A DNA stretch of 64,000 nucleotides, from positions 5,766,001 through 5,830,000 of the forward strand of contig NZ_CP136624.1 in assembly GCF_032917945.1 (NCBI RefSeq), written 5' to 3'. The position numbers were made by a program, and so were the translations under genes. Numbering within the stretch: position 1 is the first letter of the stretch; each line of letters starts with the position of its first letter. Of the stretch, positions 18,935-27,849 are shown in pieces. Under the pieces are notes generated by a model that saw only the letters and a list, made by a program, of their open reading frames with translations, searched no databases and was not told where the DNA came from. The stretch comes from Bradyrhizobium sp. sBnM-33 (GTDB taxonomy: Bacteria; Pseudomonadota; Alphaproteobacteria; Rhizobiales; Xanthobacteraceae).

Positions 18935-20122
18935 TTATCGCAGCCAACGCGCGATGCGCGTCACCGCTTCGCGCATCTCCTCGGCCGAGCGCGCATAGGA
19001 GAAGCGAATGAAGCTGCGGCCGTGGATCGGATCGAAATCGACGCCCGGCGTCGCCGCCACATGCGCCTTCTCCAGCATGCGGCCGGCAAACTCGAAACTG
19101 TCGGACGTGAAATCCGAAACATCGGCGTAAAGATAGAACGCGCCATCGGCCGGCAGGAATTTGGTTAGACCGGCCTTCGGCAATCCCTCGATCAGGATGC
19201 GACGGTTCTCCTGGTAGCCGCGCTTGATCGCCTCCATCTCTTCGCGGCCTTCGAATGCCGCTTCGGCCGCGATCTGCGACAGCGTCGGCACCGAGATCGA
19301 CAGGTTCTGCTGCAGCCGCTCGACCGGACGGACCAGAGACTCCGGCACCACCATCCAGCCGACCCGCCAGCCGGTCATGCAGAAATATTTCGAGAACGAA
19401 TTGATCACGAGCGCCTGCGGCGAAAGCCCCGCCGCCGTCACCGCCGGAAACGCATAGTCGAGCCCGTGATAGATCTCGTCAGAGATGAAGCGGATGCCCG
19501 CGTCCTCCGCCGCGTTGATCAGGCCGGTGAGCGCCTCGCGCGACATCATCGTTCCCGTCGGATTGGCGGGGCTGCCGACCAGCACGCCCTTCAGCGGCGC
19601 CTTGCGGTGCGCCGCCAGCAACGCCTCTCCCGTCAGCGCATGGCGTGTCGCGCTCGAGGTCTCGATCAGTACCGGCTCGCAACCGAGCGCGGTCAGAATA
19701 TGCCGGTAGGGTGGATAACCCGGCACCGTGACCGCCACGCGATCCCCCGGCTCGAACATCGACAGGAACGCCAGAATGAATCCGCCGGACGAGCCGGTCG
19801 TGATCACGATGCGGTCGGCATCGACCACACAGCCGTAAGCGTCGCGGTAATGCCTGGCAATCCGCGCACGCAGCGTGGGCATGCCGAGTGCGGAGGTGTA
19901 GTCGATTCGCGCCTCGTCGAGCGCCGCGTGCGCGGCCGCGATCGCGGTTCTGGACGCGGGCGCCGCCGGTTGCCCCACTTCCATGTGAATGACGTGGCCG
20001 CCGGCCGCCTCGATGCGCGCTGCGGCCGCCATTACGTCCATCACCATGAAAGGCGGAACATCGCTCCGTGTCGAAGGCGTCAGCAGCGCTGTTGCGCGAT
20101 CTCTCACTGTCGATTCCAGCAT
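18935..20122 (-). CDS. Pyridoxal phosphate-dependent aminotransferase (class I/II)
   Basis: Cytoplasmic aminotransferase of 395 residues with fold type I. The lysine that binds PLP lies in SFSKYFCMTGWRVGW, the Asn/Pro pair in SPANPTG, the aspartate for the ring nitrogen in ISDEIYHGLDY, and the substrate arginine in SFIRFSYAR. The sequence resembles the aspartate/aromatic group found in the alphaproteobacterial 'aminotransferase class I' cluster; the amino donor and acceptor cannot be fixed from sequence. It may be cotranscribed with bioY downstream. Confidence 0.87.
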   Translation of the reverse strand: MLESTVRDRATALLTPSTRSDVPPFMVMDVMAAAARIEAAGGHVIHMEVGQPAAPASRTAIAAAHAALDEARIDYTSALGMPTLRARIARHYRDAYGCVVDADRIVITTGSSGGFILAFLSMFEPGDRVAVTVPGYPPYRHILTALGCEPVLIETSSATRHALTGEALLAAHRKAPLKGVLVGSPANPTGTMMSREALTGLINAAEDAGIRFISDEIYHGLDYAFPAVTAAGLSPQALVINSFSKYFCMTGWRVGWMVVPESLVRPVERLQQNLSISVPTLSQIAAEAAFEGREEMEAIKRGYQENRRILIEGLPKAGLTKFLPADGAFYLYADVSDFTSDSFEFAGRMLEKAHVAATPGVDFDPIHGRSFIRFSYARSAEEMREAVTRIARWLR

Positions 20123-20211
20123 CGATCTCTGCTATTTGCACGGGCGCTGCCCGAATTCGGGTTCCCGAACCGGTTGGCGCCCCAGACTGGCCGTATTCGG
20201 TGGCTTGTTAT

Positions 20212-20326
20212 AGCGTTTTCAAGCGAAGTGATACCGGCTCCGGTAAAGAAACGCATTGAAACAACAAACTAGGACCCGTTTCTGATCTAATCGGAAACCG
20301 AACCGGCTTCCGGCCAATCCGGATGC
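20212..20326. repeat. Dispersed Rhizobiales-type intergenic repeat
   Basis: The stretch AGCGTTTTCAAGCGAAGTG, followed by an ATACCGG core and an AAACGC segment, matches from memory a mosaic repeat spread through many Bradyrhizobium intergenic regions. The downstream part carries an imperfect inverted repeat, GGAAACCGAACCGGCTTCC. It sits between the aminotransferase and M48 genes, so it probably overlaps the M48 promoter region. Confidence 0.5.
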
Positions 20327-20350
20327 ACCGTCAATCGCCAAAGATCGCTC

Positions 20351-21754
20351 ATGCTGCTTCGCATCGCCCTACGCAAGAAATCACTGAAGTTGACCACGTT
20401 GACCACTGCGGTCGCCCTTGCCGTCGCGCCGATGGCCGCGCTGGCGCAAGAGAACAGGGGCCCACCGGTGCTCCGCGACACCGAGACGGAACAATTGCTG
20501 CGCGAATATACGCGGCCGATCCTGCGCGCCGCCGGTCTGGAAAAGCAGAACATCCAGATGGTCATCATCAACCAGGGCGTCTTCAACGCCTTCGTTGCCG
20601 ACGGCCGACGCATCTTCGTGAACTACGGCGCGATCATGCAGTCGGAGACGCCAAACCAGATCATCGGCGTGATGGCGCACGAAACCGGCCATCTTGCCGG
20701 CGGCCATCTTGCCAAGATGCGCGAGCAGATGGCGCTGGCGCAGACGCAGATGATCATCGCCATGCTGCTTGGCGCCGGCGCGATGGTCGCGGGCGCGCAA
20801 GGCGGCAGCAACAGCGGATTGGCCAACGCCGGCGCGGCGATGTTTTCCGCGCCGGGAGAAATGATCCGCCGCAACCTGCTCTCCTACGTGCGTCAGCAGG
20901 AAGAGAACGCCGACAAGGCCGGCGTGAAGTTTCTGACCGCCACCGGCCAGTCCGCCAGGGGCATGTACGAGACCTTCAGACGCTTCACCGACGAGAGCCT
21001 GTTCGCCGCGCGCGGCTCAGACCCTTACGTTCAGTCGCATCCGATGCCGGCCCAGCGCGTCGCCGCGCTGGAAGAACTGGCACGGTCGAGCCCTTATTGG
21101 GACAAAAAGGATGACCCTGCCCTGCAGCTACGCCACGACATGGTGCGCGCAAAGATCTCGGCCTTCATGGAGCGGCAGGATACCGTATACCGGCGCTATC
21201 CGCTGTCCAACAACAGCCTGCCTGCGCGCTACGCGCATGCTATCGCGACCTATCGGCACGGCGACCTGCGCAGCGCGCTCGCGCAGATCGACGCCCTGAT
21301 TCAGCAGCAACCCAACAATCCTTATTTCCACGAGGTGCGCGGCCAGGCGCTGCTGGAGGGCGGCAAGCCGCAGGAGGCGATCGCGCCGCTTCGCAAGGCC
21401 GTAGCGCTCTCCAACAACGCTCCGCTCATCGAGATGCTGCTTGGGCAGGCCCTCGTGGCAACCGGCAACAACGCCTACACCGACGAGGCGATTGCCATCC
21501 TGCGCGCGGCGGTAGCGCGCGAGAGCGAGGCGCCGATCGGCTATATGCAGCTTGCGATGGCCTATGGCCGAAAAGGAGATTACGCGCAGGCCGATCTGGC
21601 GTCGGCCCAGGCCGCCTACCTGCGCGGCGACAGCAAGACGGCGCGCGATCTCGCCTCACGGGCAAAAACACGCTTCGCGATCGGGACGCCGGGATGGGTC
21701 AAGGCTGACGACATCGTGAACACCAAGCCGCTGCCCGGCCAGAAGGGCAACTAG
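20351..21754 (+). CDS. M48 family metalloprotease with TPR repeats (BepA-like)
   Basis: Periplasmic zinc protease and chaperone-like protein of 467 residues. A signal peptide ends near residue 35 (ALAQE). The M48 domain has the HETGH zinc motif (residues 110-114) and a downstream metal-ligand region, EENADKAGV. The C-terminal half is built of tetratricopeptide repeats (for example QPNNPYFHEVRGQALLEGGK). In E. coli BepA degrades or helps assemble LptD and BAM parts; an outer-membrane quality-control role is inferred. The order M48 then DsbA-like thioredoxin suggests linked envelope functions. Confidence 0.9.
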   Translation: MLLRIALRKKSLKLTTLTTAVALAVAPMAALAQENRGPPVLRDTETEQLLREYTRPILRAAGLEKQNIQMVIINQGVFNAFVADGRRIFVNYGAIMQSETPNQIIGVMAHETGHLAGGHLAKMREQMALAQTQMIIAMLLGAGAMVAGAQGGSNSGLANAGAAMFSAPGEMIRRNLLSYVRQQEENADKAGVKFLTATGQSARGMYETFRRFTDESLFAARGSDPYVQSHPMPAQRVAALEELARSSPYWDKKDDPALQLRHDMVRAKISAFMERQDTVYRRYPLSNNSLPARYAHAIATYRHGDLRSALAQIDALIQQQPNNPYFHEVRGQALLEGGKPQEAIAPLRKAVALSNNAPLIEMLLGQALVATGNNAYTDEAIAILRAAVARESEAPIGYMQLAMAYGRKGDYAQADLASAQAAYLRGDSKTARDLASRAKTRFAIGTPGWVKADDIVNTKPLPGQKGN

Positions 21755-21780
21755 AATTCAACCGCATTCGGCTATAATCG

Positions 21781-21844
21781 GACTTGGTCACCAAAGACTT
21801 GGTTACCAAGACTTGGCCATCAAGGATTTGGCCAACCGACCAAG
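21781..21844. repeat. Four-copy 14-15-base tandem repeat upstream of the DsbA-like gene
   Basis: Degenerate units GACTTGGTCACCAAA, GACTTGGTTACCAA, GACTTGGCCATCAA and GGATTTGGCCAACC follow one another. Each unit has a TTGG-N-CCAA character, so it is itself a small palindrome. The array lies 64 bases before the start codon and could be a multi-site operator or a slippage product. Confidence 0.75.
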
Positions 21845-21907
21845 ATATTCTCGAGGAGCCGGCCTTCAGCAGAATTGCCCGGGAACTCGCCGCATAAGGA
21901 TTTATCG

Positions 21908-22675
21908 ATGCCCTCGTTCCGTCTTCTCATCCCCGCACTGTTCGCTTTGGCGCTCTGCGGCGCGCCGCTGCCCGTCTCAGCACAGAGTTTTACCGATACC
22001 CAGCGCGGCGACATCGAGGCCATCATCCGCAATTACCTGATCGCGCATCCCGAGGTGCTCGAAGAGGCGATGACCGAACTCAGCAAGCGTCAGGCCGCAG
22101 CCGAAGCCGCCAAGCACGAAGCCGGCGTCGCCAAGAATGCGGACACGATCTTCAACTCGCCGCGCGGCGTCACCGTGGGCAACAAGGACGGCGACGTCAC
22201 CTTCGTCGAGTTCTTCGATTACAATTGCGGCTATTGCAAGCGCGCGATGATGGACATGATGGAGCTGATGAAGAGCGACCCGAAGCTCAAGGTCGTACTC
22301 AAGGAATTTCCGGTACTGAGCGCGGGCTCGATCGAAGCCGCCCAGGTCGGCGTCGCGGTGCGCATGCAGGATCCGACCGGCAAGAAATATCTCGACTTCC
22401 ATCAGAAGCTGCTCACCGGCCGCGGCGCCGCCGACAAGGCGCGCGCGATGGCCGTTGCCAAGGAAGTCGGCCTCGACATGGCGAAGCTGGAGAAGGATCT
22501 GAACAGCGCCGAAGTGCGCAACACGCTCGAGGAAAATTTCAAGCTCGCCGAGGCGATGGGCATGAACGGCACACCGAGCTACGTGATCGGCAAGCAGGTC
22601 GTGATCGGCGCGGTCGGTGTCGAGGCCTTGCGCGAAAAGATCAGCAACGCGCGCTGCGGCAAGGCGACCTGCTGA
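21908..22675 (+). CDS. DsbA-family thiol-disulfide oxidoreductase
   Basis: Periplasmic thioredoxin-fold protein of 255 residues, similar to Com1/BdbD-type DsbA proteins. A signal peptide covers residues 1-23 (ending PVSAQS). A Com1-like N-terminal helical segment precedes the domain. The active site is CGYC (Cys107, Cys110), and the cis-Pro region is NGTPSYVIG. ATG 21908 is chosen for its AAGGA box and because it opens the signal peptide; the frame extends upstream to 21875 without either. It should introduce or isomerise disulfides in exported proteins. A terminator follows. Confidence 0.92.
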   Translation: MPSFRLLIPALFALALCGAPLPVSAQSFTDTQRGDIEAIIRNYLIAHPEVLEEAMTELSKRQAAAEAAKHEAGVAKNADTIFNSPRGVTVGNKDGDVTFVEFFDYNCGYCKRAMMDMMELMKSDPKLKVVLKEFPVLSAGSIEAAQVGVAVRMQDPTGKKYLDFHQKLLTGRGAADKARAMAVAKEVGLDMAKLEKDLNSAEVRNTLEENFKLAEAMGMNGTPSYVIGKQVVIGAVGVEALREKISNARCGKATC

Positions 22676-22700
22676 GGCGATGATTCACAAATTGCGATGA

Positions 22701-22727
22701 AAAGGCCGGCTCACAGCCGGCCTTTTT
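22701..22727 (+). terminator. Intrinsic terminator of the DsbA-like gene
   Basis: A perfect 10-base stem, AAAGGCCGGC / GCCGGCCTTT, with loop TCACA and five T residues at its end, begins 25 bases after the stop codon. Confidence 0.9.
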
Positions 22728-22886
22728 CTTTGCGGCATTCTGCGGCGCAGCGGTTCATCCCACGTTCACAAAACGGTTCATCCCGCGTTCATAAAACAAA
22801 GGCGGCGGAACTGCCAACTATCAGGAACATCAGGCAATTCCTTTCGTTGTCGGCGTGGGCAATGCAGAAACGTGAGGAGACATTCA

Positions 22887-23705
22887 ATGAGTAATCGCTT
22901 TCTGATGACGGTCGCGACGGCGGCCCTGATCGCCGGAACCGGCTTTGCGAATGCGCAAGGCACCGGCATGGGACGCGGCGACGCAGGGTCGGCCGGTTCT
23001 GCGGCGCAGCAGAGCGCGCCTTCCTCTGAGCGCGGCGGCGCCTCGTCAGGCACCATGCAGCGCGATAGCGGCGGCACGTCCGAAACGAAGGGCGCGCAGT
23101 CCGAGCAGAAGTCGATGGGCGGTGAAAAGACCCAACGCAGCGAAGACCGCATGAAGGGCGGCAAGGACATGAAGGCCGAGGGTAAGGAAGACCGCGGCGG
23201 CATGAAGTCCGAACAGAAGGCCGAACAGAAATCCGAAAAGGGCCAGACCACCGGCCAGGGCACGACACAGCGTGATCAGGGCACGACACAACGTGACCAG
23301 ACCCAGCGTGACCAGACCACGACCCAGGGCCGTGACCAACCCATGCAGAAGGACCAGAAGGCCCAGGGCCAACAGGACCGCACTCAGACCCAGACACAGG
23401 GCGGAGCCGCGGGCCAGACCACGACCACGACGGGCCAGGCCGGCGCTGCCGCGAAGCTCTCGACCGAGCAGCGCACCCAGATCACGACCGCGATCAAGGA
23501 GACACGCGTTCAGCCGGTGACGAACGTGAACTTCTCGATTTCGGTCGGCACCAGGGTACCGCGCGACGTGACCTTCCATACGTTGCCGGAGCGAGTGGTG
23601 ACGATCTATCCGGAATGGCGCAGGTATAAGTACATCCTCGTCAAGGAGCAGATCGTGATCGTGGATCCGAACACCTACGAAATCGTGGCGGTTCTGGAAG
23701 CCTAA
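22887..23705 (+). CDS. Exported DUF1236 protein with Gln/Arg/Asp-rich repeats
   Basis: Secreted or periplasmic protein of 272 residues. A signal peptide ends at about residue 23 (ANAQG). The middle (about 30-180) is low complexity, rich in Gln, Gly, Ser, Thr and Lys, with repeated QRDQ(G)TT units. The C-terminal ~75 residues form the DUF1236 domain (a first part ending in ETRVQPVTNVNFSISVGTRVP, then EWRRYKYILVKEQIVIVDP). The function of DUF1236 is unknown; it is common in Bradyrhizobium envelope proteins. ATG 22887 has GAGGAGA upstream. A terminator follows the stop. Confidence 0.88.
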   Translation: MSNRFLMTVATAALIAGTGFANAQGTGMGRGDAGSAGSAAQQSAPSSERGGASSGTMQRDSGGTSETKGAQSEQKSMGGEKTQRSEDRMKGGKDMKAEGKEDRGGMKSEQKAEQKSEKGQTTGQGTTQRDQGTTQRDQTQRDQTTTQGRDQPMQKDQKAQGQQDRTQTQTQGGAAGQTTTTTGQAGAAAKLSTEQRTQITTAIKETRVQPVTNVNFSISVGTRVPRDVTFHTLPERVVTIYPEWRRYKYILVKEQIVIVDPNTYEIVAVLEA

Positions 23706-23726
23706 AGCGGTATTCGCCACGATCAG

Positions 23727-23754
23727 AGGGCGGGCAGCAATGCCCGCCCTTTTT
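23727..23754 (+). terminator. Intrinsic terminator of the DUF1236 gene
   Basis: A 10-base stem, AGGGCGGGCA / TGCCCGCCCT, with loop GCAA followed by TTTT. It starts 22 bases after the stop. Confidence 0.92.
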
Positions 23755-23769
23755 GCGCTCTTGGCTCCA

Positions 23770-23799
23770 CTCAACGAGATGCTTCTCAACGAGATGCTT
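23770..23799. repeat. Perfect 15-base tandem duplication
   Basis: CTCAACGAGATGCTT occurs twice in a row directly after the DUF1236 terminator and just downstream of the LuxR gene stop. It looks like a recent slippage duplication; a function is not apparent. Confidence 0.85.
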
Positions 23800-23803
23800 C
23801 GCA

Positions 23804-24940
23804 TCACTTCCGCAGAAGCAGCCGCACCAGTTCGGCTTGGCGGCGTGAACCTGTCTTGTCAAAGATGCTGGAGAGATGGCTGCGCGCCGTCCCGACGGTA
23901 ATGCCGAGTCTGTCAGCGGCGGCCTGGCGACCGTCGCCCTTGACAATCTCAAGCGCAAACGCTGCCTCTGCCGGCGTGAACCCGAACCGTTCGCGCAGGT
24001 CTTCGACACGCGCCTGGATCTCTGTTTCAGGATCGGAGACGAGCACGATCGCGACAGCACGTTGCGAGAAAGTCCAGGGGATGATGGCCGTTGCCTTTTC
24101 CTGCTTGACCGGCGTCACGACAACATCAAGCGGCAACCGCGTTCCACGCGCCAGCGCGACTTCGCCGCCAGAAGCGGTTACGGTACTAGCATCGCCAGCG
24201 CATGACTTGATCAGCCTGCGCAACGCTCGCCCGCCGTCAGCATCGGACGCCGACAAAGCGCCTGCCTCGAGCCGCAGGCCATCGCGACTATCGAGCAGCG
24301 CCCGAGCCGCGCGATTGACGAATAGCGGCCGTGCCTCCGCATCGACAAGCAGAAAACCCTGTTGCAATCCGTCGAGGCCGGTTAGCGCGCGCTCGTTTGC
24401 GATCGTCAGATGATACACACGGCGCTGCAGCGCGACTGCCCGAACCAGATGCTGCGCCAGCGCCGCGAACAAACGTTTCTGGCTGGCGTCAAATTGCGAC
24501 TGATTCAGCGGTCCGTGGCTCGCAATGTGTCCGGAGGCTGCGCTATCGGCAAACAGGTTGGTGACCAAGGGGTCGGCGCTGAAACCGCCCCGCCGCCACA
24601 ATTCGTTATAGAAGGCGGTGCTGGTAAACTCGTCCCGCGAGATGACGTCGGCGCCGGTAAAGACCTCTCCGGGCCGATAGTTTCCAGTGCACGGCAAGGC
24701 CGGAATATTCGACGTCCAGTCGTCAAAGCTGCGCAAGATATCTGGATCGGTTCGCGGCGCATGCATGCTCACGATCCCGTTCGCCGGATCGTAAAATCCG
24801 AACACCACCTGCGGTCCGCCAACAGCATCGCCAATTCTGTTGAGGACGCCCGGCCAGAGCTGCGCGTCGAGCGCGGCATCGTAGATAGATCCGACAAGGT
24901 CCAGCACCTTGTCCTCGCCGGATAGCCCACCGCCAGACAT
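23804..24940 (-). CDS. LuxR-family transcriptional regulator
   Basis: DNA-binding regulator of 378 residues. The C-terminal ~60 residues form the LuxR/GerE helix-turn-helix (FTPAEAAFALEIVKGDGRQ, then GITVGTARSHLSSIFDKTG). A PAS-like segment precedes it (GLQQGFLLVDAEARPLFVNRAARALL). The N-terminal ~180 residues are alpha/beta and not assignable. There is no receiver domain, so it is not a classical response regulator. ATG 24940 is preferred with GGTGGGG upstream; GTG 24961 would add seven residues. It is divergent from the trimeric autotransporter gene and may control it (inference from position). Confidence 0.85.
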   Translation of the reverse strand: MSGGGLSGEDKVLDLVGSIYDAALDAQLWPGVLNRIGDAVGGPQVVFGFYDPANGIVSMHAPRTDPDILRSFDDWTSNIPALPCTGNYRPGEVFTGADVISRDEFTSTAFYNELWRRGGFSADPLVTNLFADSAASGHIASHGPLNQSQFDASQKRLFAALAQHLVRAVALQRRVYHLTIANERALTGLDGLQQGFLLVDAEARPLFVNRAARALLDSRDGLRLEAGALSASDADGGRALRRLIKSCAGDASTVTASGGEVALARGTRLPLDVVVTPVKQEKATAIIPWTFSQRAVAIVLVSDPETEIQARVEDLRERFGFTPAEAAFALEIVKGDGRQAAADRLGITVGTARSHLSSIFDKTGSRRQAELVRLLLRK

Positions 24941-25081
24941 TCGCCCCACCGAGTTGTGCACGAACTCTGGCCTAGGTGCCGCCCCGGCCGCAAGGCTCGA
25001 TTATGGGCATCAAGCACGCTGTTGCCGCGAAGCCTCACTTCGCAACATTCACCTCAAGATGCTTCCGCTTGGTTCGATCCC

Positions 25082-25097
25082 TCTGACGTTCGTCAGA
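25082..25097. promoter_or_regulatory. Inverted repeat in the LuxR-autotransporter divergent region
   Basis: TCTGACG-tt-CGTCAGA is a perfect 7-base inverted repeat with a 2-base centre, roughly midway in the 296-base gap between the two divergent genes. It is a candidate operator for the LuxR regulator. The rest of the gap shows nothing notable. Confidence 0.4.
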
Positions 25098-25236
25098 TGC
25101 GGCCGCTGCAGCGCTTGGGCCAGGGTCGCTTCACGGCAGATTGAACTAACAGAATCGTGCCGTCCGCCGTGGGAGCTTGCATGTCTGACATTCACCAAAC
25201 GGTCATTTCACCGGCCGGCGATGAGAAGGGCCGGCG

Positions 25237-26367
25237 ATGACAAGCTTTCCGACAGCGGGTGCCGCGGATTGGGCGACAGCACACACTTCCGACGGGCATC
25301 ATCCACACGACCTCCGGACGCGACTGCTTGCCAGCGGCGTGCTCTCCGGCGGGACATTGCGAGGGCTGGCGCTGGTCGCCGGCGTTTCGATCGCAGCGGC
25401 AACCCTCTGTGCCGTTCCGGCGATGGGCCAGCAATCCCTCGACGGCGGGACGGCCACCGGCGCCAATGCCTACGCTTCCGGCAATGGCGCGACCGCGACT
25501 GGCATCGGCGCGACCGCGATCGGTCAGGTCAGCACCGCAAACGGCGCCCTCGCTACAGCGACGGGCGCATTCAGCACCGCGAATGGCGGGGCCGCCACCG
25601 CAACCGGCCAGGGCAGCAGGGCGACCGGCGCCAGCGCGACGGCGACGGGCGCCGGCAGCTTCGCGATCGGCGCCTCCGCCACCGCGACGGGTGCGCTCAA
25701 CCTCGCCAATGGCGACTTCGCAACCGCCATGGGCCACAGCAGTAACGCAAACGGGACTTTCGCGACCGCCACCGGCCAAAACAGCTTCGCCAACGGCGCA
25801 ACCGCCAGCGCGTTCGGCCAAGGCAGCAACGCCACTGGCGACGCCACCACCGCGATCGGCCAGGCAAGCCAGGCCACTGCCACCGGCGCGACCGCGCTTG
25901 GTGCCGGCGCGCAGGCGCTAGCCGCGAATTCGGTGGCGATCGGTGCCGGTTCTGTAGCGAGTGCTCCTAATACGGTATCGTTCGGCACCGCCGGCAACGA
26001 ACGGCGGCTAACCAATGTGGCGGCCGGAATCAATCCGACCGACGCGGTCAATGTCAGTCAGCTTTCCAGTGTCAGTTCCAACTTCCAGTCCCAGATCAGT
26101 TCATTGCAGGCACAGATCGGCGACAACCGTACCGAGGCGCGGCGCGGCATCGCGGCTGCGGTCGCGACTGCAAGCGCGCCGATGCCCTCGGCGCCGGGCA
26201 AGACGACTTGGCAAGTTCGTGGATCGACGTTTCAGAGCGAGGCGGGATTCGGATTTGGATTTGCCCATCGCCTCAACACCGGCGTGCCGCTCAGCATTGT
26301 CGGCGGATATGGCAACGGTGGCGGCACTCAACATACCGCCTATATCGGCGTGGGAGGCGAGTTCTGA
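25237..26367 (+). CDS. Small YadA-like trimeric autotransporter adhesin
   Basis: Predicted outer-membrane protein of 376 residues. A long N-terminal extension ends in a hydrophobic signal segment (about 42-66, cleavage after AMGQ). Residues ~68-250 are about twelve head repeats of roughly 14 residues with the pattern ATATGxxSxANGxx, a YadA left-handed beta-roll. The neck motif NERRLTNVAAGINPTDAVN follows, then a very short coiled-coil stalk, then a ~70-residue C-terminal YadA anchor ending in Phe. All parts of a type Vc secretion protein are present but the stalk is minimal. Likely role: adhesion to a surface or host (inference). Confidence 0.87.
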   Translation: MTSFPTAGAADWATAHTSDGHHPHDLRTRLLASGVLSGGTLRGLALVAGVSIAAATLCAVPAMGQQSLDGGTATGANAYASGNGATATGIGATAIGQVSTANGALATATGAFSTANGGAATATGQGSRATGASATATGAGSFAIGASATATGALNLANGDFATAMGHSSNANGTFATATGQNSFANGATASAFGQGSNATGDATTAIGQASQATATGATALGAGAQALAANSVAIGAGSVASAPNTVSFGTAGNERRLTNVAAGINPTDAVNVSQLSSVSSNFQSQISSLQAQIGDNRTEARRGIAAAVATASAPMPSAPGKTTWQVRGSTFQSEAGFGFGFAHRLNTGVPLSIVGGYGNGGGTQHTAYIGVGGEF

Positions 26368-26369
26368 CG

Positions 26370-26987
26370 GTGGCAAGCTTCCGGCGCCACTGGCGAGTAC
26401 TGTTGGTTGCAGCCGGGCTGCTGGTGACGACGTCCGCCGGCCATGCGCAGACATCAGCGCAAACGCCGAAACCCGCGCAGATCGATCGCAACGGGGTGCT
26501 GATCCTGATCAGGTCGTCCCTGCTCGCGCTCGATCAGGCCAACAAGACCGGCAATTATACCGTGCTGCGCGACATCGGCGCGCCCGGCTTCCAGAGTAAC
26601 TCGGCCGCCCGGCTCGGTGAGATCTTCGCCAAGCTGCGCAACGACAGTCTCGATCTCTCCGGCGTTGCTGTGATTGATCCGCAGCTCAATCTGCTGCCGC
26701 AGATCGAGGCCAATGGCCTGATGCGTATGGCGGGCTTCTTCCCTTCGGTGCCGACGCAAGTCAATTTCGATCTGTCGTTTGCGCCGGTGAACGGACAGTG
26801 GCGGCTGTTCGGCATCTCTGTCGGCGTCGGATCGTCCGCCCCCGCCGCACCTGAGCCACCCGCGCAGCCGATCGCGCAAAGGCCTCCTCCTAACAACGCC
26901 AAGCAGGCCGCATCAGCAAAGCCCGCGCCCGCGATCAAGCTCGCGCCGCCGGAGAACAAGCCAACCGGCAACCAGCAACCTAAATAG
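26370..26987 (+). CDS. Exported protein of unknown function downstream of the autotransporter
   Basis: Protein of 205 residues beginning at GTG 26370, two bases after the autotransporter stop, so the two are surely one operon. Residues 1-28 form a signal peptide (VLLVAAGLLVTTSAGHAQT). A folded core of ~110 residues follows, with a helix-rich start and a strand pair ending PVNGQWRLFGISVGVG. It resembles in outline the NTF2-like/DUF4864 type, but I cannot assign it. The tail of ~55 residues is Pro/Ala/Lys rich. It may help the adhesin in the periplasm or be surface exposed. Confidence 0.75.
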   Translation: MASFRRHWRVLLVAAGLLVTTSAGHAQTSAQTPKPAQIDRNGVLILIRSSLLALDQANKTGNYTVLRDIGAPGFQSNSAARLGEIFAKLRNDSLDLSGVAVIDPQLNLLPQIEANGLMRMAGFFPSVPTQVNFDLSFAPVNGQWRLFGISVGVGSSAPAAPEPPAQPIAQRPPPNNAKQAASAKPAPAIKLAPPENKPTGNQQPK

Positions 26988-27283
26988 ACTGGGCGCGCGG
27001 CCTGCAATGCAAGGTGCTGCATCTCGGGCAGCACAATTTCCGCAGTGCCTCACCGAAAGCCTGCGAGGCCAGAACCGGTGGTAATGTGGGGTGATCCCAC
27101 CGCCCCGGTTACTGTGCCCTTCTCTTGACATTGGTTAACGGAACAGATTCAGCAGGTTCTGTTCGCCTTTTTATGAACAGGATGAGGCATTTGAAAGGGG
27201 TCCAGAACGGCCTAAAGGCTTCCCCTTGGCCGCGTTGTTACCTATAACCCCGCGACCCGCCCGCCCCTTTTGCTGGAATCTAG
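26988..27283. other. Intergenic region before aroQ
   Basis: Nearly 300 bases without a gene. A GAACAG...CTGTTC stem followed by GCCTTTTT (27141-27172) may terminate the upstream operon. A TTGACA hexamer at 27125 could be a -35 element, but no convincing -10 element pairs with it. Confidence 0.35.
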
Positions 27284-27763
27284 ATGGCCCAAGGAAGCAC
27301 CCAAGCCTCTGCCGCGACGATTTATGTGCTCAACGGCCCGAACCTCAACATGTTGGGGACGCGCGAGCCCGAAACCTACGGCCATGCTACGCTCGCCGAC
27401 GTCGAAAAACTTTGCGTCGAAACGGCAGCACAGTTCGGCCTGAAGGCCGATTGCCGCCAGTCCAACCGCGAGGGCGAGTTGATCGACTTCATCCATGAGG
27501 CGCATGCGAAGAAGGCGGCCGGGATCATCATCAACGCCGGCGGGTATTCGCACACCTCGATCGCGTTGCACGATGCGCTGGTCGCGGTCAAAATCCCGAC
27601 GGTGGAAGTGCACATCAGCAACATCCACGCCCGCGAGAGCTTCCGTCACCACTCCTTCACGGCCATGGCCGCCTTTGCATCGCTCTGCGGTTTCGGCGTC
27701 GATGGCTACCGGCTCGCAATATCAGGCCTGGCCGCCAAACTCGGCGCCAAGGCCAAAGACTGA
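27284..27763 (+). CDS. aroQ: Type II 3-dehydroquinate dehydratase
   Basis: Third step of the shikimate pathway: dehydrates 3-dehydroquinate to 3-dehydroshikimate. The protein has 159 residues, normal for the dodecameric type II enzyme. Family marks are the N-terminal [20 protein letters not shown] with the catalytic tyrosine, NAGGYSHTS, the substrate loop [12 protein letters not shown] with its histidine, and the final [10 protein letters not shown]. It leads the aroQ-accB-accC cluster typical of Alphaproteobacteria; accB follows after 86 bases. Confidence 0.95.
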   Translation: MAQGSTQASAATIYVLNGPNLNMLGTREPETYGHATLADVEKLCVETAAQFGLKADCRQSNREGELIDFIHEAHAKKAAGIIINAGGYSHTSIALHDALVAVKIPTVEVHISNIHARESFRHHSFTAMAAFASLCGFGVDGYRLAISGLAAKLGAKAKD

Positions 27764-27849
27764 CTTCAAAAACTGACCTCAAAAATCTGACGTCGAACGA
27801 CACCTGACGCTTAAGCCGTCACCCACATCGAGAATTCCGGATCAAGAGC

